64,000 bases of DNA from Mortierella sp. BCC40632 (Eukaryota > Mortierellomycota > Mortierellomycetes > Mortierellales > Mortierellaceae), in assembly GCA_011634665.1 (NCBI GenBank), contig WAEK01000005.1, forward strand, positions 2,303,001 through 2,367,000. Direction: 5' to 3'. A program made the position numbers and the translations under genes. Shown here piece by piece: positions 36,350 to 47,402 of the stretch. Below the pieces are notes generated by a model that was not told the origin of the DNA, ran no database searches, and saw only the letters and a program-made list of their open reading frames with translations. How positions within the stretch are numbered: position 1 is the stretch's first letter; each line of letters opens with the position of its first letter.

Positions 36350-36548
36350 TGAGAAAAGAGCCTTTTTTTTTTTTTCTCTAGTCTGTCAATGCATTTTTGA
36401 AAAAAAAAAAAAAGAAAAAAAAATAAATAGATCAAATGTCAATGGTCGAAGGTTCATGAGAGAATGGTCCTAGTTATAAACAGGAAATTTGCGAGAGTAA
36501 TACACAAGCAAAGGGTAATGAAAGCGTGCCAACCAAGGACAGAAACTA

Positions 36549-36691
36549 TTCTCCATTTCAGATGTTTTTGACCTCATTTAGCGTTGCTTATTTGTAGAAT
36601 AACATGCCCCTTCGCAGTAGCCCCGTGCAACGGACTGTGCATAATCCTCGAAAATAAGAATGGAAAAAACAAAAATATCTGAAATGGAGAA
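36549..36691. mobile_element. 143-bp MITE, TA target duplication, copy A
   Basis: Terminal inverted repeats TTCTCCATTTCAGAT and ATCTGAAATGGAGAA flanked by TA on both sides. There is no coding capacity. A second copy lies about 75 bp downstream in the same orientation. TA duplications and short inverted repeats fit Tc1/mariner-type MITEs. Confidence 0.85.
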
Positions 36692-36766
36692 TACATATTA
36701 AATAGATATCCGGGGAGAGGCGAGGCAGGACTGGCGCGTGGAATAGGCAACTGAGAGCGTAAATTA

Positions 36767-36909
36767 TTCTCCATTTCAGATGTTTTTGACCTCAGATTGC
36801 GCTGCTTATTTGAAGATTAACACCCCCCTTCGCAGTAACCCCGTGCAACGGACCGTGCATAATCCTCGAAAATAAGAATGGAAAAAACAAAAACAGATGA
36901 AATGGAGAA
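36767..36909. mobile_element. 143-bp MITE, TA target duplication, copy B
   Basis: Same ends, length and central sequence as copy A with about 10-15 percent differences, flanked by TA. The two copies bracket a short spacer in the 3' flank of the TFIIIC gene. Confidence 0.85.
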
Positions 36910-37293
36910 TAAGATGGGATTTTTATTGTCATATGTTTTGATTTCTGCAAAGTAAATATTGACAACAAGGGATGCTCTCCCACCGTCAATCTGTCAACTG
37001 ATCGTGCCACGTCCCTTTACTCCCTTATTAACTCAGTCATCCTCGTGAATTTGCATCGTCTCAACCATCAAATAAAGTAGACACGTGCATTTTTGGTACG
37101 TTTTGGAGACCAAAAGTGCGGGTTCTCCCTCGTCTTTTTCGGCATTTACATTTCTTTCCAAGAGTTCTCCTTTATTTTTTTCGCTAGCTACCTTGACTCA
37201 CATTGCCACCAATTTCTCGCCATCGCCCCAGTCTTTTTTTTTTAATTTTTTTTTTCACACCGCATCGCACCACCTTGACAACTCCTCTCCTCA
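36910..37293. promoter_or_regulatory. Leader region of the HTH gene
   Basis: 384 bases with a CT-rich, T-rich leader from about 37120. No other gene is visible. It probably holds the promoter of the gene starting at 37294. Confidence 0.4.
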
Positions 37294-37714
37294 ATGACTA
37301 TTTCTGAAGACCTGCGACTGCGAGCAGTGATACTTTACAGCTTCCATGGGCTATCAAAAACCGACACGGCTGCCTTGCTGTCTGTTTCAGAGTCGAGCGT
37401 GCTCCAATGGACAGGCAAGACAGAGAAAACAATTCAAAGACTACTTGCTCCTGACTCGTCCAACTTATTAATATTGACGCTTTTGTTCGCTATTGAAATA
37501 GTGATGTTCAACAAGACTGGCTCAGTGGTGCATAGAAGAGTATCTGAACGGAAGTCAAGATGGCCTGATGAGGTTATTGACTATGTGAGACAGTATGCCG
37601 AATGCCATCCCTGCTTCCTTCTTGAAGAGTTCCAAGAAGCACTCCGCGACAAGTTCCCAGACCTGAAGAATTTGTCACTGAGTACTCTTTGCCGCGCTCT
37701 TCGACATGACCTAA

Positions 37715-37786
37715 TGCAACAGCAAGAGTCGTAGAAAGAGCTGTCGTTTATTAGAGGGTGGTGAGAGGTATTTATATACTGCTGCA
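37715..37786 (-). repeat. 3' LTR of element O (72 bp)
   Basis: Identical to 50954-51025. Its outer end abuts the CCTAA duplication at 37710-37714. Confidence 0.85.
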
Positions 37787-37811
37787 CCTTCCCATTTAAA
37801 AAAAAAAAAAT

Positions 37812-38519
37812 CTAATTACTACGGCTCTGGGGAGGGTTCTTTGGTTGTTGGTTAGGTGAGGGCGCGTGAGAAGTATGGTCCGCTTCTCTCACTAAGAGTT
37901 CCCTGAACAAGGAGGTGTTGGCCATGTATGCCTCCACGTGTTTGTCCAAAAGTTCGCGTTGCTGATCCTTGCATGTCGTCGAGCGGTCTTTGCGAACTCT
38001 TTTTGTATCCACCTGTTCCGGAAAATACATCAGCGCAAGGTCGTTATACTCTGCTCTCCTTTTTTGCTTTTTGCATTTCTCGAGAGAACACCCCAGCCTT
38101 GTCCAAGTCAGTGTCGCAAGTCTTTTTCGAACCTCATAGCCATGGCTCTTGAGAATGTTAACTCATCCTCGATGGCGAGCATCAACCTTTCGAAAGACAA
38201 CGGTTTGCGCGTTTGTCGTGTGTCCCTCAAGTAATTCCATTGTCTCTCCTCTGCCGACAGTGCCGAGTCGCCTTGCCCCAGTCGTTGGTGCTGTTGTTGT
38301 GGGATCGGCTGCTGTTAGTGTTTCTCAAAAAAAGCCCGAGCCAAAAAAACTAGTCCCACACAATGTAAAATTTCTCGGTGAAAGCTCACCCGACTCGGCT
38401 CGAAAATTTACATTGTGTGGGACTGACTTTTTTGGCTCGGGCTTTTTTTGAGAAACACTAGCTGCTGTGGCCTGGTCTGTGCCTGCGCTGGCACTGAGGA
38501 GGGTGGTTTGGTCGTCCAT
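37812..38519 (-). pseudogene. Extra 3' ORF of element O, broken
   Basis: On the minus strand, after the chromodomain stop and before the 3' LTR, an ATG at 38519 begins MDDQTTLLSAS and, once the 145-bp MITE is ignored, continues as a Gln-rich then charged helical protein (SAEERQWNYLRDTRQTRKP, later RELLDKHVEAYMANTSLF) ending at 37812. At least two frame changes are needed (around 38120 and 38050). A Pro-rich upstream extension in C runs may be the true N terminus. The family is not recognised. An ORF in this position is where env-like or accessory proteins lie in some gypsy elements, but no signal peptide or membrane segment is visible. Confidence 0.4.
38316..38460. mobile_element. hAT-type MITE, palindromic 145-bp family, copy 1
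   Basis: Ends TAGTGTTTCTC and GAGAAACACTA; the arms are almost fully complementary so the whole element folds on itself. It is flanked by the exact 8-bp duplication GCTGCTGT (38308-38315 and 38461-38468). It has no coding capacity and sits inside the extra ORF of element O. Confidence 0.92.
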
Positions 38520-38788
38520 GAGGGGGTGGGGGGGGGCGTCATTGGGGCAGGGGGGAGTCGTTGGGGCGAGGGGGGGGCAGGTGTCTTTGGGACGGGGGGG
38601 TAGCTGTCTTAGGGGAGGGGGCGGCGGCCATTGTGTATGTGTGTGTGTTGGTGGTGGTGAGGTTGATGAGGAGAGAAGAGAGAGGTTTGTCGATTTCAGC
38701 ATCCATTTATAATTTTTGAAAATATCTGGTCCCGGCATCCTGATGACATGTCGATTTCTGATTGGATGCCAGGTTCATCATGATGATG

Positions 38789-38790
<2 letters not shown>

Positions 38791-38830
<40 letters not shown>
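38791..38830. repeat. 40-base poly-T tract
   Basis: Uninterrupted T run immediately downstream of the chromodomain stop codon on the minus strand. The length is likely approximate in the assembly. Confidence 0.9.
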
Positions 38831-38834
<4 letters not shown>

Positions 38835-38992
38835 GTCCAATCCATGTTCTTCCTTGTATCTGTCGACAGTCTCCTTGCAGTGGTCGAGGTTGCGGGCCGG
38901 TTCCCATGTTGCGTCCTCGTTGTTGTATCCTTTCCCTAAGACGAGAAACTGGTGTTGTCTACGGTACAAGCGGTAGTTGAGGATTCTCTCTA

Positions 38993-39263
38993 TGTAACAA
39001 GGCAAGAGGAATAGGGAAGGAGAAGAACAAGGACAGGGACTAGGACAAAGGCTAGGGACAAGAGGTGAGTTACTAACTGACGTTTATTGAGAAAGAAAGA
39101 GAGGAAATAAATACTAGAGAAGATATGTATGTAGAAAAAGGGGTGAACCCTTTCCATGGAGCGCGGCAATGGGGGAAGAAAATTCGTGTCCGTCCGTACA
39201 GATCGAAACATTCCAGCAAGGACATTTTCAAAGAGACGCACCAAGGTAGCATACTCTTTGACA
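38993..39263 (-). repeat. Solo LTR of the Z family
   Basis: 271 bp, ends TGTCAAAG and TTGTTACA (minus orientation), flanked by the exact 5-bp duplication CTCTA (38988-38992 and 39264-39268). It matches the Z 5' LTR at 53676-53938, very closely in its last third. It is inserted in the chromodomain coding region of element O. Confidence 0.88.
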
Positions 39264-39576
39264 CTCTACCTCATATTCCTCCTCGCCGTCGATCAACTCA
39301 GGGTCTGGACGAGGCGGTGCTCGCTGTCCAAGTTCTTCGGGTGACTCGTGGTAGTGTCGGAACCTGTCCACGTGGAAAACATCATGGATCTTGTAAGTCG
39401 GTGGCAACTCAAGGCGGAAGGTAACGGGGGAGTGCTGTTCGATGATAGTGAAAGGTCCAATAAATCGAGCAAGTAGCTTCTGAGCTCTGGTCTTCACTCC
39501 TCTGTCCTTGGGCAAGGTGATATTTTCAGCGTTCAACATAACTCTGTCTCCTACTTTGAAATCATGATCTCTCCGT

Positions 39577-39721
39577 TAGTGTTTCTCAAAAAAAGCCCGA
39601 GCCGAAAAAGCTAGTCCCACACAATGTAAAATTTCTCGGTGAAAGCTCACCCGACTCGGCTCGAAAATTTACATTGTGTAGGACTGGCTTTTTCGGCTCG
39701 GGCTTTTTTTGAGAAACACTA
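39577..39721. mobile_element. hAT-type MITE, palindromic 145-bp family, copy 2
   Basis: Same ends and length as the copy at 38316 with only a few base changes, flanked by the exact 8-bp duplication CTCTCCGT (39569-39576 and 39722-39729). It interrupts the integrase frame of element O. Confidence 0.92.
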
Positions 39722-39808
39722 CTCTCCGTCTCTGATCTGCGTTCCACACCTGTCTTTCCTGGGCGAGGCGAATGTTCTCCTGGGTCTCCCTGAGTACAAG
39801 GTGTTGTT

Positions 39809-40132
39809 TAGTGTTTCCCATGAGTCGAGTTGAGTTGAGTTGGAGGTTCGACTCAACTCAACTCATGCACACATGAGTTGGGAAAAATATGAACTCAACT
39901 CAACTCATGAGTCGAAAAGTTTGAACTCAACTCAACTCAACTCATGAGTTGAAAAGTTGAACTCATCTCAACCCAGGGCATCTACGCCCTGTAAGCGAGT
40001 CGACTCACTCTAACTCAACTCAACTCAACTCAACTCATGAGTTCATGAGTCGAAAAAAGCTTCGACTCAACTCAACTCACGAGTTGAGTTGAGTTGAGTC
40101 CGTGAGTTGGTGAGTTGAGTTGAAGAACACTA
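39809..40132. mobile_element. hAT-type MITE, AACTC-rich family, copy 1
   Basis: 324 bp with ends TAGTGTTTCCC and GAAGAACACTA, flanked by the 8-bp duplication GTGTTGTT (39801-39808 and 40133-40140). The interior is built from many GAGTT and AACTC units in both orientations around a central unique block containing GGGCATCTACGCCCTG. Inserted in the integrase of element O. Confidence 0.92.
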
Positions 40133-40496
40133 GTGTTGTTCTTTGACAAAGTCCTCCACGCTAGGTACTGATGACGCGGGGGGTTGTAGGAGGGAAGCGG
40201 GAATACGGGGACGGAAGCCATAGTTCATGAAGAATGGAGAGAAGCCGGTCGTAGGGTTAACGGAGTTGTTGTAGGCGAACTCCACGGATGGTAACAAGAT
40301 ATCCCAGTTTGTCTGTCTTTCGTCTGCATAGGCCCGTAACATAACGGATAATGTCTGGATGGCACGCTCTGTCTGTCCATCCGTCTGTGGGTGGAATGCA
40401 GTAGACAGTGCCAGCTTGACATCCATGAGGCGATGGAGTTCCTGCCAAAACTTGCTGGTGCCCTGTAGAAATCACAAACAGGCCGCTGGGGAAATA

Positions 40497-41301
40497 AAGT
40501 GCATCCAAAATTCGATCAATGATTTTTTTAGATGGAATCATTCCGCATTTACTCCTCAGTTCATGAGTCGTTCCTCATGTTGATTCGTAGAGAAGATCTG
40601 CTTTGCATACTTATGTGGTTCCAACTACAAAGGTCCACTCCAGGTATTGTAGCCATTCTCCAATCGAGCAACATAGTCAAAAGTACTAACAAAATTTTAC
40701 ACGGGTTTAGTACAGGGTTTTTAGTCTTTGTTCATGGGCTGATAGTTTCGAATCCATTGAAGTTGGGAAAAAACCCTAGATACACAGAGTACGTCAGTCA
40801 ATAGACATCACAATCTATCATTATGACTATTTCAGTATGTCTTTTAGGCGGTCAAATCAATAACCATGGCCAGGCACCTTTTTCACAAATAGGCTAAAAG
40901 TTGCAAAAAATTCTCAAAGTGGACGTTCTTCAGAGCGAGAGAAATCGTGACAGATATCCACGCAGCCATTGAAATTTATGCAGGCTGTAATCATTGCTTG
41001 GACAACTCCTTCTACGTACCCAGCCGGGACATGGTTGTTTGTTCATTCGAACTATCAGCCCGTGAACAAAGACTAAAAACCCTGTACTAAACCCGTGTAA
41101 AAATTTTGTTAGTACTTTTGACTATGTTGCTCGATTGGAGAATGGCTACAATACCTGGAGTGGACCTTTGTAGTTGGAACCACATAAGTATGCAAAGCAG
41201 ATCTTCTCTACGAATCAACATGAGGAATGACTCGTGAACTGAGGAGTAAATGCGGAATGATTCCATCTAAAAAAATCATTGATCGAATTTTGGATGCACT
41301 T
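40497..41301. mobile_element. 805-bp non-coding element with about 257-bp inverted repeats
   Basis: The arms at 40497-40753 and 41045-41301 are inverted copies with only a handful of differences, starting AAGTGCATCC, and flanked by TA on each side. The 291-bp centre has no convincing ORF. TA duplication suggests mobilisation by a Tc1/mariner-type transposase. It sits next to the truncated integrase of element O. Confidence 0.85.
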
Positions 41302-42155
41302 TAGGATCAAATGGGTCTACGGTCAGTCTATCTTCTACAAATCTACATTCAACTCTCATAACGACGAAGGGAGAATACGTACAGAAATGGGAATGACAAT
41401 GTCCTAGAGCAATCTCAGGAGAACAAGAACCAAAGTGGGAAGAAAACCGATCGGGCTGAGGAAAATTATGCTAAGTCCAAAGTAGGCAAATTTACACTGT
41501 GTGAATAAGGCAAAAATGAGATTCAGACAAAAAGTTGTTGGTGTCGTGCCAGAGTCCAAAGACAAAGACCAACCTTTTGTCGATATATCTCGTTTTCACA
41601 GGAATTTTCCAGAAGAACAACAATGGGACAGGACCGAAGAAAGTGATCAAGATGCTATTCTGAAAGGATGGGGATGGCACAAATGGGTTCGAGTCAATCA
41701 AGCTGGCACTGGTAGCTGTCCACACGAGGAATAAACAGCTCGATCAAGAAAGAAAATAAAAGAAAAAGAAAGGGAAAGAAAGGATGGGATAGCAATGGCC
41801 AGAGGCCATGCGGATGTCTCTTGATCCTCCTCGTGCGAGTCTTGGCTTCTTGATCCCACGATCGTTGAAGTATTCTTGCAATGGTCCAAGGAGGGGAGAA
41901 GGTCGATAAACGTCGCGTTGCAGACGGGTCGCCAGGAGCACTTCGATGGCATGGAACGAGCGGTCGGCAGCGCAAAGTCCATATGACTTAGGGTGGATGT
42001 CGCATGTCTGTCGTTGGGTAAGGGTCGCTCAACAAGGGGAGGGAGTAACTTACTCTTCAAAGACGGCAGGCAGACGAAATACAAAGAAGGGGCATCCCCG
42101 AGCAAGGAAGCTTGCTCGGTGTCTTTTATTTCACTATCTTCCGATATCGTAGTTG
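41302..42155. other. Unassigned part of element O or a further insertion
   Basis: No complete gene is recognised. A 77-codon plus-strand frame (41501-41734) has no known motif. On the minus strand around 41935-41990 a coding-like stretch (LCAADRSFHAIEVLLATR) has a diverged copy at about 53525-53585, so part of this region belongs to a repeat family. It lies where the missing protease-reverse transcriptase part of O should be. Confidence 0.4.
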
Positions 42156-42401
42156 CTACATGACATCGGTTGCTGTCATATTCCCCGTTGAAGGGCGTAG
42201 GGGATTACCAGCAGTGGAAACCCCATCCGGGTAAAGGATGGAATGGATGATGGTGGCCTGGAAGATTGCTTCGTCGAGGTTGCAGGGCTGCCGGAGTCGT
42301 ACCTGTGTGCTTGTGGTAGGGTCCAGTCCATTTAGAAAGGAGAAGAGGGCCGTCTCCTCGTCGAGTTTGGGGATCAGACGTTTATAGCGTCGGAACTCGT
42401 T

Positions 42402-42689
42402 TGTCAGGAACTGACACTGGGACCAAGGGGAAATGAGGGGGAGGGATGAGGGGCCAGGCAAGGCAGGTATTCAAAGGAGGAAGGTTTTATTTCTGGATAA
42501 CGATTTAACGAGGGGGAGAGGGGAACTATTTATGTATCTTGGTCGGGGCAGTGACTCATGATGACTTTACTGCTGCGGGTGGCTTTCGTGCTGCGGGTGG
42601 CTTTCGTGCTGCGGGTGGCTTCCTTGGTGGCAAACAACAGTCAATCTCATTTGACTGAGAGGCCTGAAGAGAGGGAGGGTGGCGTGACA
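42402..42689 (-). repeat. Solo LTR inserted in O gag
   Basis: 288 bp, in minus orientation starting TGTCACGCC and ending TTCCTGACA, flanked by the exact 5-bp duplication TCGTT (42397-42401 and 42690-42694). It contains a tandem CGTGCTGCGGGTGGCTTT repeat. The family has no other copy in the window. Confidence 0.85.
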
Positions 42690-42829
42690 TCGTTGCTGTA
42701 GGCTGCGACAAACATCTTCCCTTGGCGGATAGTTGAGATCTTCCTTCGGGCTGCGTGAACGGCGTCAGGCGGGGTGAACCGGGACACGAACGCCGTACGG
42801 AAGTCGACCCAGTCCGTGGATAGGGTGAG

Positions 42830-43544
42830 TGCCGCGTAGAGTCTAAGGACAGATGCTTCTAATCAATAACTACTCTTCTTTTCTATCATAGAAATACGGA
42901 CCAAGTGAAGATGTACTGAAGACTTACAAAGGACAGGTACGGAAGACTACAGTAGGGACTGGGAGACAGCGACAACTATGAGGGGATCGCCTTCGACTCT
43001 AACTATTCTATGAATGCATAAAGGGAGGACGGAGATAGCTATCAATAAACGGGATCTTGAGGCATGAATCCAATGCGGATCAAACTGGGATGGGTCCGTA
43101 AAGTCCTCGCATGTTGATCAAAGGAATCTTGCAAGAATGGCCACCGAAGGAGAGCCATTCAGGGGAGCAGTCTTCGTCCGATCTTTTACTTTTCACCGAG
43201 TCTCATACTTACAGCTGGGATAGCACCGTTAATGGGAAATGGCTCTTGAGTCCTGCCTTTTTCTTTCAAAAAAAGGAATCGAGGAGTCAATACTGCAGAT
43301 CTGTTCAGGGTAGCTGGAGATGAGGACTGATTTAGTATGGGAGAGTGAAAAGATAATAGATCATGATCTTGATCGAGGTCTTGGGCTCGGTCAATACCTT
43401 GGGGACAGCGCGACAGGGACAGTTGCTAAAGCAAATGGACTTGAGGGACAGAGGAAAGAAAGCTGACTTTATTACAGGGGGGAGGGGAAGGCTACTTTTA
43501 TATCCCTAGCCTGGAAGACTAGGGATCGTAAATGCTACACTGCA
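42830..43544 (-). repeat. 3' LTR of element Y (715 bp)
   Basis: Compared by eye with 49825-50536 it differs only at homopolymers: one fewer G near 42961, one fewer A near 43120, one extra G near 43163, one extra T near 43260 and three extra A near 43270. Confidence 0.9.
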
Positions 43545-43845
43545 CCTCTCTGATCCCCGTGCCTCTTCGATTCACAACTGGCTATCGACCAGTTGCCAAG
43601 TGAGTCGCTCTACCTCTCTTAAATGAAAACCAAACTGAACCTTTTTATGATGACGCGTCCGCGCATTTTTTTTTTTTTTTTTTTTTTTTTTTTCATCTTA
43701 CCCGCATCCCTTGTTCATTTTCACCCCGCATCTCTTGTTCATTTCCATCCCGTCTCCCACTTTTTTTTATCTCCATTTCTTCTGATGTCTCGTTCCTGCT
43801 GTTGTCCATTACTCCTGATGCAAATAGTGAGTGATGCTGCGATGG

Positions 43846-46800
43846 TTACGATCGCCCCTCTCGGTAAGGCATTAGCTGTCCATCTTGCATTCCACATAAT
43901 CGATAGGCCCCTCCTGGAAGACAAGCCTGTATCCAGTATGGCCCTTTCCACTTGGGTTTCAACTTGTTCGATCGTCCTTGTGCTACTTTATGGTCGTAGA
44001 GCAAAACCGGTTGACCCACTTTGTATTTAACGGGAGGGATATCTCTGCTGAAACGAGCGAGTAACTCATGCTGTTTGATAATCCTTTCTCTGAATTCTCC
44101 TCGTAGGGAACAAGCGAAAGCCTGTCGTTCCTGACTGATTTGCTCCGCATCTTCTTCGTTCAGCAGTGTCGACTGACGGTCATATCCAAAAGGCATTGCG
44201 GGTTGTTGGCCGAATACCAATTCATAAGGAGGCGCTCCCCTATCGGTGGTTGATGGATTCTCCATGTCCAGGTAACGTGGTCCAAACAGTCCGTCCAGCG
44301 ATCAACTGAATATTGATTGTCTTCCAAGCATCTCGCGAGCTGCCTGTTCATGAACTTGTTGTAATTTTCTACCTTTCCATTAGTCCGTGGATGGTATGCC
44401 GACGCAGTGATGACAGTGATCTGGTAGTCCTCACAGTATTTTCGGAAGACTCCCGCGCTCAAGGAAGAGCCGTTGTCCGTGATGATGGTTTCTGGAGGAC
44501 CGTATCGACACAGCCAGTAGCGGTGGAATGCCCGGCGAATGTTTTTACCTTCGAGATTGGCTAAAGCAATAGACTCGACCCATCCGGACAGATAACAAAT
44601 GACATTCAGGACATGTCGCTTCCCATTCGACTCGGGTAGCGGCCCTACAGTGTCCACCCCAACCACTGTGAAGATTGTCGGGGGAGGGGGATTCGATGTA
44701 GGCGGTATCTTGAGGATGCCTTTCTTTGGAACCGTTGACACGTATCGCAAAGACTCTACCAATCGTTTGACGTCCTGATATTGCCCTGGCCAGAAGTATC
44801 CTATGTTTACCAACTGGTAAGTGCCTTGGATCCCCAAATGGCCGACAAATAGAGGAACCATGACATTTATCCAATACGCCTCGTACTTCGCTGGGAGGAA
44901 CATACTGTTTGGATCTTCCACCTGTGTATCTTCTCCAAAGTTTTCCTCCTAACATGAAATAATCCACAGCTCGCTGGACAATATTTTCTTTCATGCCCTT
45001 GCTCAGATGTCCTAGGTCGCCTCCAGTCAGATGCTCTATTAGGGATTCATACGGCTCCTGTCCCCCAGAGAGAAGCAAGACGCGCTTGGCCATTTCTCGA
45101 CCACTGTCCATGTCATGTATCTCGTCATCCAAACCGATGTCCTCCGATCCTTTCACCAACTGAGATCGGATCCTGGAAAAGAGGATCCGAATCCTTCATG
45201 TCCCTTCCGGGCCGGTGGTGCACTACGATATTGAATTCTGCAACTAGCAAACTCCAACGGGTAAGGCGTCCATTGCGGTGCTGCAAATTATGCAGATACA
45301 ATAATGCCCTGTGATCGATAAAGACATGGATTCGTTTGCCGGACAACAGATGTTCATTTTTTTTCAAACAGTATGCCAACCCTAGAAGTTCTCTCTCCGT
45401 GGCTGAGTAGCGCGTCTCCGGGCTCGACAACTTCCGACTCCCAAACACTATGGGCCGGTATCGGGTCTTGATCGAGATGTTGTCGTCATCTAGCAGATCC
45501 GCGGCATGGGCCAGGACATATCCCGTTGCATGTCCGGAGGTGTCGGCTGAGGCGATCACTGGCCTACGGTGATCTATCATGATCAGGATCGGCGAGTGCA
45601 ACAGAGCTTGTTGTACTTCTTCGAACGATCGAGCATACTTCCTATCCGCGTTCCAGGCTTGAACGAATTTGAGTGGTTTCTTGTCGAAGCGATACAACTC
45701 AAATAGCGGGAGGGCTTTCTCAGCGAAGCAGGAAACGAAATCACCCATGAACAATGCGAAGCCAATGAAACCTCGGAGGTCCTTCACATTTCGTGGGGTT
45801 GGCCAGTATTGTATCTTTGCCAGTTTCTTCGGATCGGCGCTGATGGTATTTCCATTGACGACTCTGCCTAGGAATTCCCTTTGCTTCACCAAAAAACCCG
45901 ACTTAGCTCCCGAGAATGATCCATTGTACTCTTCCATCCGGGGAGAGTGCCTGTTCCAAACTGTCCAAATGATTGTCGATGCCTAGGGTGCCTAAAAGCC
46001 ATGTCGTCTACAAAGGTGGCTAAATTCTCCTTCAAAATCGGCGTGTCGAACACCTCGTACATATGCCGGATATACCATTGCATGGAATCAGACAATCCCA
46101 TAGGCAACACTTTATATTCCCAGAGGCCTTGGGGGAATGCGACTGCCGTGAGATAACGACACTTTTCGGCGATAGGTGATTGAAGGTAGCCGTCTTTGCA
46201 ATCCCAGAACGATAGCCAATCGCATCCCTGCAACTTGTATATCTCCGTCATGGGGTCGGGGATGGGCCAGGCCATTGGTCGGATCATCTTGTTGACGGGT
46301 ATAAAATTCACGCAAAACCCGATAAGACCCATCTTTCTTGCTTACTCAGCAATGGGTTGCAAGAGACTGGACTATTCGACTTCCGCATTTTATCAGCCTT
46401 GACCATCGTCTCGACATATTCGTTCAAGACGCGTACCTGCTCTGGTGAATACTTCTTTTTGCGTATGCCTTGGGGAGTGGCACCTCCGGATCAATGTGAA
46501 ACTCTGCTGGTGAGTGCAATTTGTCCACCCTCAACGTACGAGACATTTCGCCCGGCAGAGGAAAGCATTCCTTATGCCGTTGGAATATTTCAGTAATCCT
46601 TGGGATATGCTTGTCGACTTCAGGAAGGTCCCCGACATATACTTTTCGCTCCTCCAAACCAGGCAGTAATTTGACAGGAGTATCAGACAGACAAAATATT
46701 TCGGCATTTTGGAGCTTCCAGGCAGAACCCATACTGATTATTCACAAAGTCGGGCTGAAACAGATCCTTGGCATCCTCTGTCTGACTGGCTAAGAGCACG

Positions 46801-47402
46801 TCCGGCAGGTCGGGGGTGACAGGTACTCGTACCATCAAGAATACCGATGCAACATTCCCCTGAATATCCTCTTGAACCAATTCCTGCATGGTGATTTCTT
46901 GGAGATCAGGATATTCTTCGTCCAGGAGGGCGTTCATTAGGAGCACTTGCGGGTTCTCTTCCCCATCACTTTCAGAGTCCTCGCCTTCGTCCGTCGTATC
47001 TGACAAGACACTATCTGAGAAGTCGCTCTCATCAGTGTCAATTTCTTCGACACTCTCGTCTTCTGCTGTCGCTCCTATCTTGACAATCCGAGGGGAGGAT
47101 CCACTAACTGCGTCAACCTCGATCCGGCGATTATGCATATGGAAGATATATTTCCCAGTAGTCCAATCGGTGGTGCCTCGCATTTTTCCATGAAGGCTCT
47201 TCCTAGGAGTATGTCAAACGGTGGGTCGTCCATGATAACACATCCAATCGGAATCAGTATTCCTTCGACATTCAGCGGGACATCTGATACTTCGCCTCTC
47301 ACTAGGGGCCCTTCCACTAATGCCCTTGATCGAGATGGATGAATGGGGCGATACATTTGAGACGCCCGCTTTCTCCAGGAACTTCCGACTTATCACATTC
47401 AC
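43846..47402 (-). pseudogene. pol of element Y: protease, reverse transcriptase, RNase H, integrase
   Basis: In minus order: a protease-like end (FDILLGRAF at about 47185); reverse transcriptase with WPIPDP, CKDGYLQSPI, LPMGLSD and TFVDDMA, where FVDD stands for the usual Y-x-DD; RNase H (VIASADTSGHATGYVLAHA ... RELLGLAYCL ... HVFIDHRALLYL); and integrase with GHLG, a CDTC pair readable only in the next frame, DTVGPLP, ITDNGSS and NGKVENYNKF giving D, D and E. Several frame changes break the reading. The ones I could resolve lie in homopolymers (46472-46475 G run, 46314-46317 A run, and a T/A run near 44752), so the gene may be intact in the real genome. Confidence 0.8.

Larger units (their letters stand above)
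38829..40490 (-). pseudogene. Integrase end and chromodomain of element O
   Basis: Minus-strand remnants read: integrase catalytic end (ALSTAFHPQTDGQTERAIQ, with the third catalytic Glu), the GPY/F-type region (LLARFIGPFTIIEQHS), then ELPPTYKIHDVFHVDRF, and a chromodomain (ERILNYRLYRRQHQFLVLG...TWEPARNL) with a stop at 38829-38831. The frame is cut by a solo LTR, two hAT MITEs and, at its 5' side, the 805-bp inverted-repeat element. Taking out the solo LTR and the two MITEs, with one target copy each, restores continuous reading from about 40430 to the stop. The segment carrying the first two catalytic acids is missing or too degraded to recognise. A chromodomain marks chromoviruses, which target particular chromatin. 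Confidence 0.75.

Noticed and set aside
38316..40132. TA-only target duplications for the TAGTGTT elements
   Set aside because: The TA is part of the element ends (TAGTG...CACTA). Exact 8-bp repeats lie just outside in all five copies, so hAT rather than Tc1/mariner was chosen for them.
39809..40132. CRISPR-like or satellite array of GAGTT units
   Set aside because: No regular spacer length, units occur in both orientations, and clear transposon ends and target duplication explain the unit.
41501..41734. 77-codon plus-strand ORF in element O
   Set aside because: No motif, no leader or neighbour context; kept only as part of an unassigned region.
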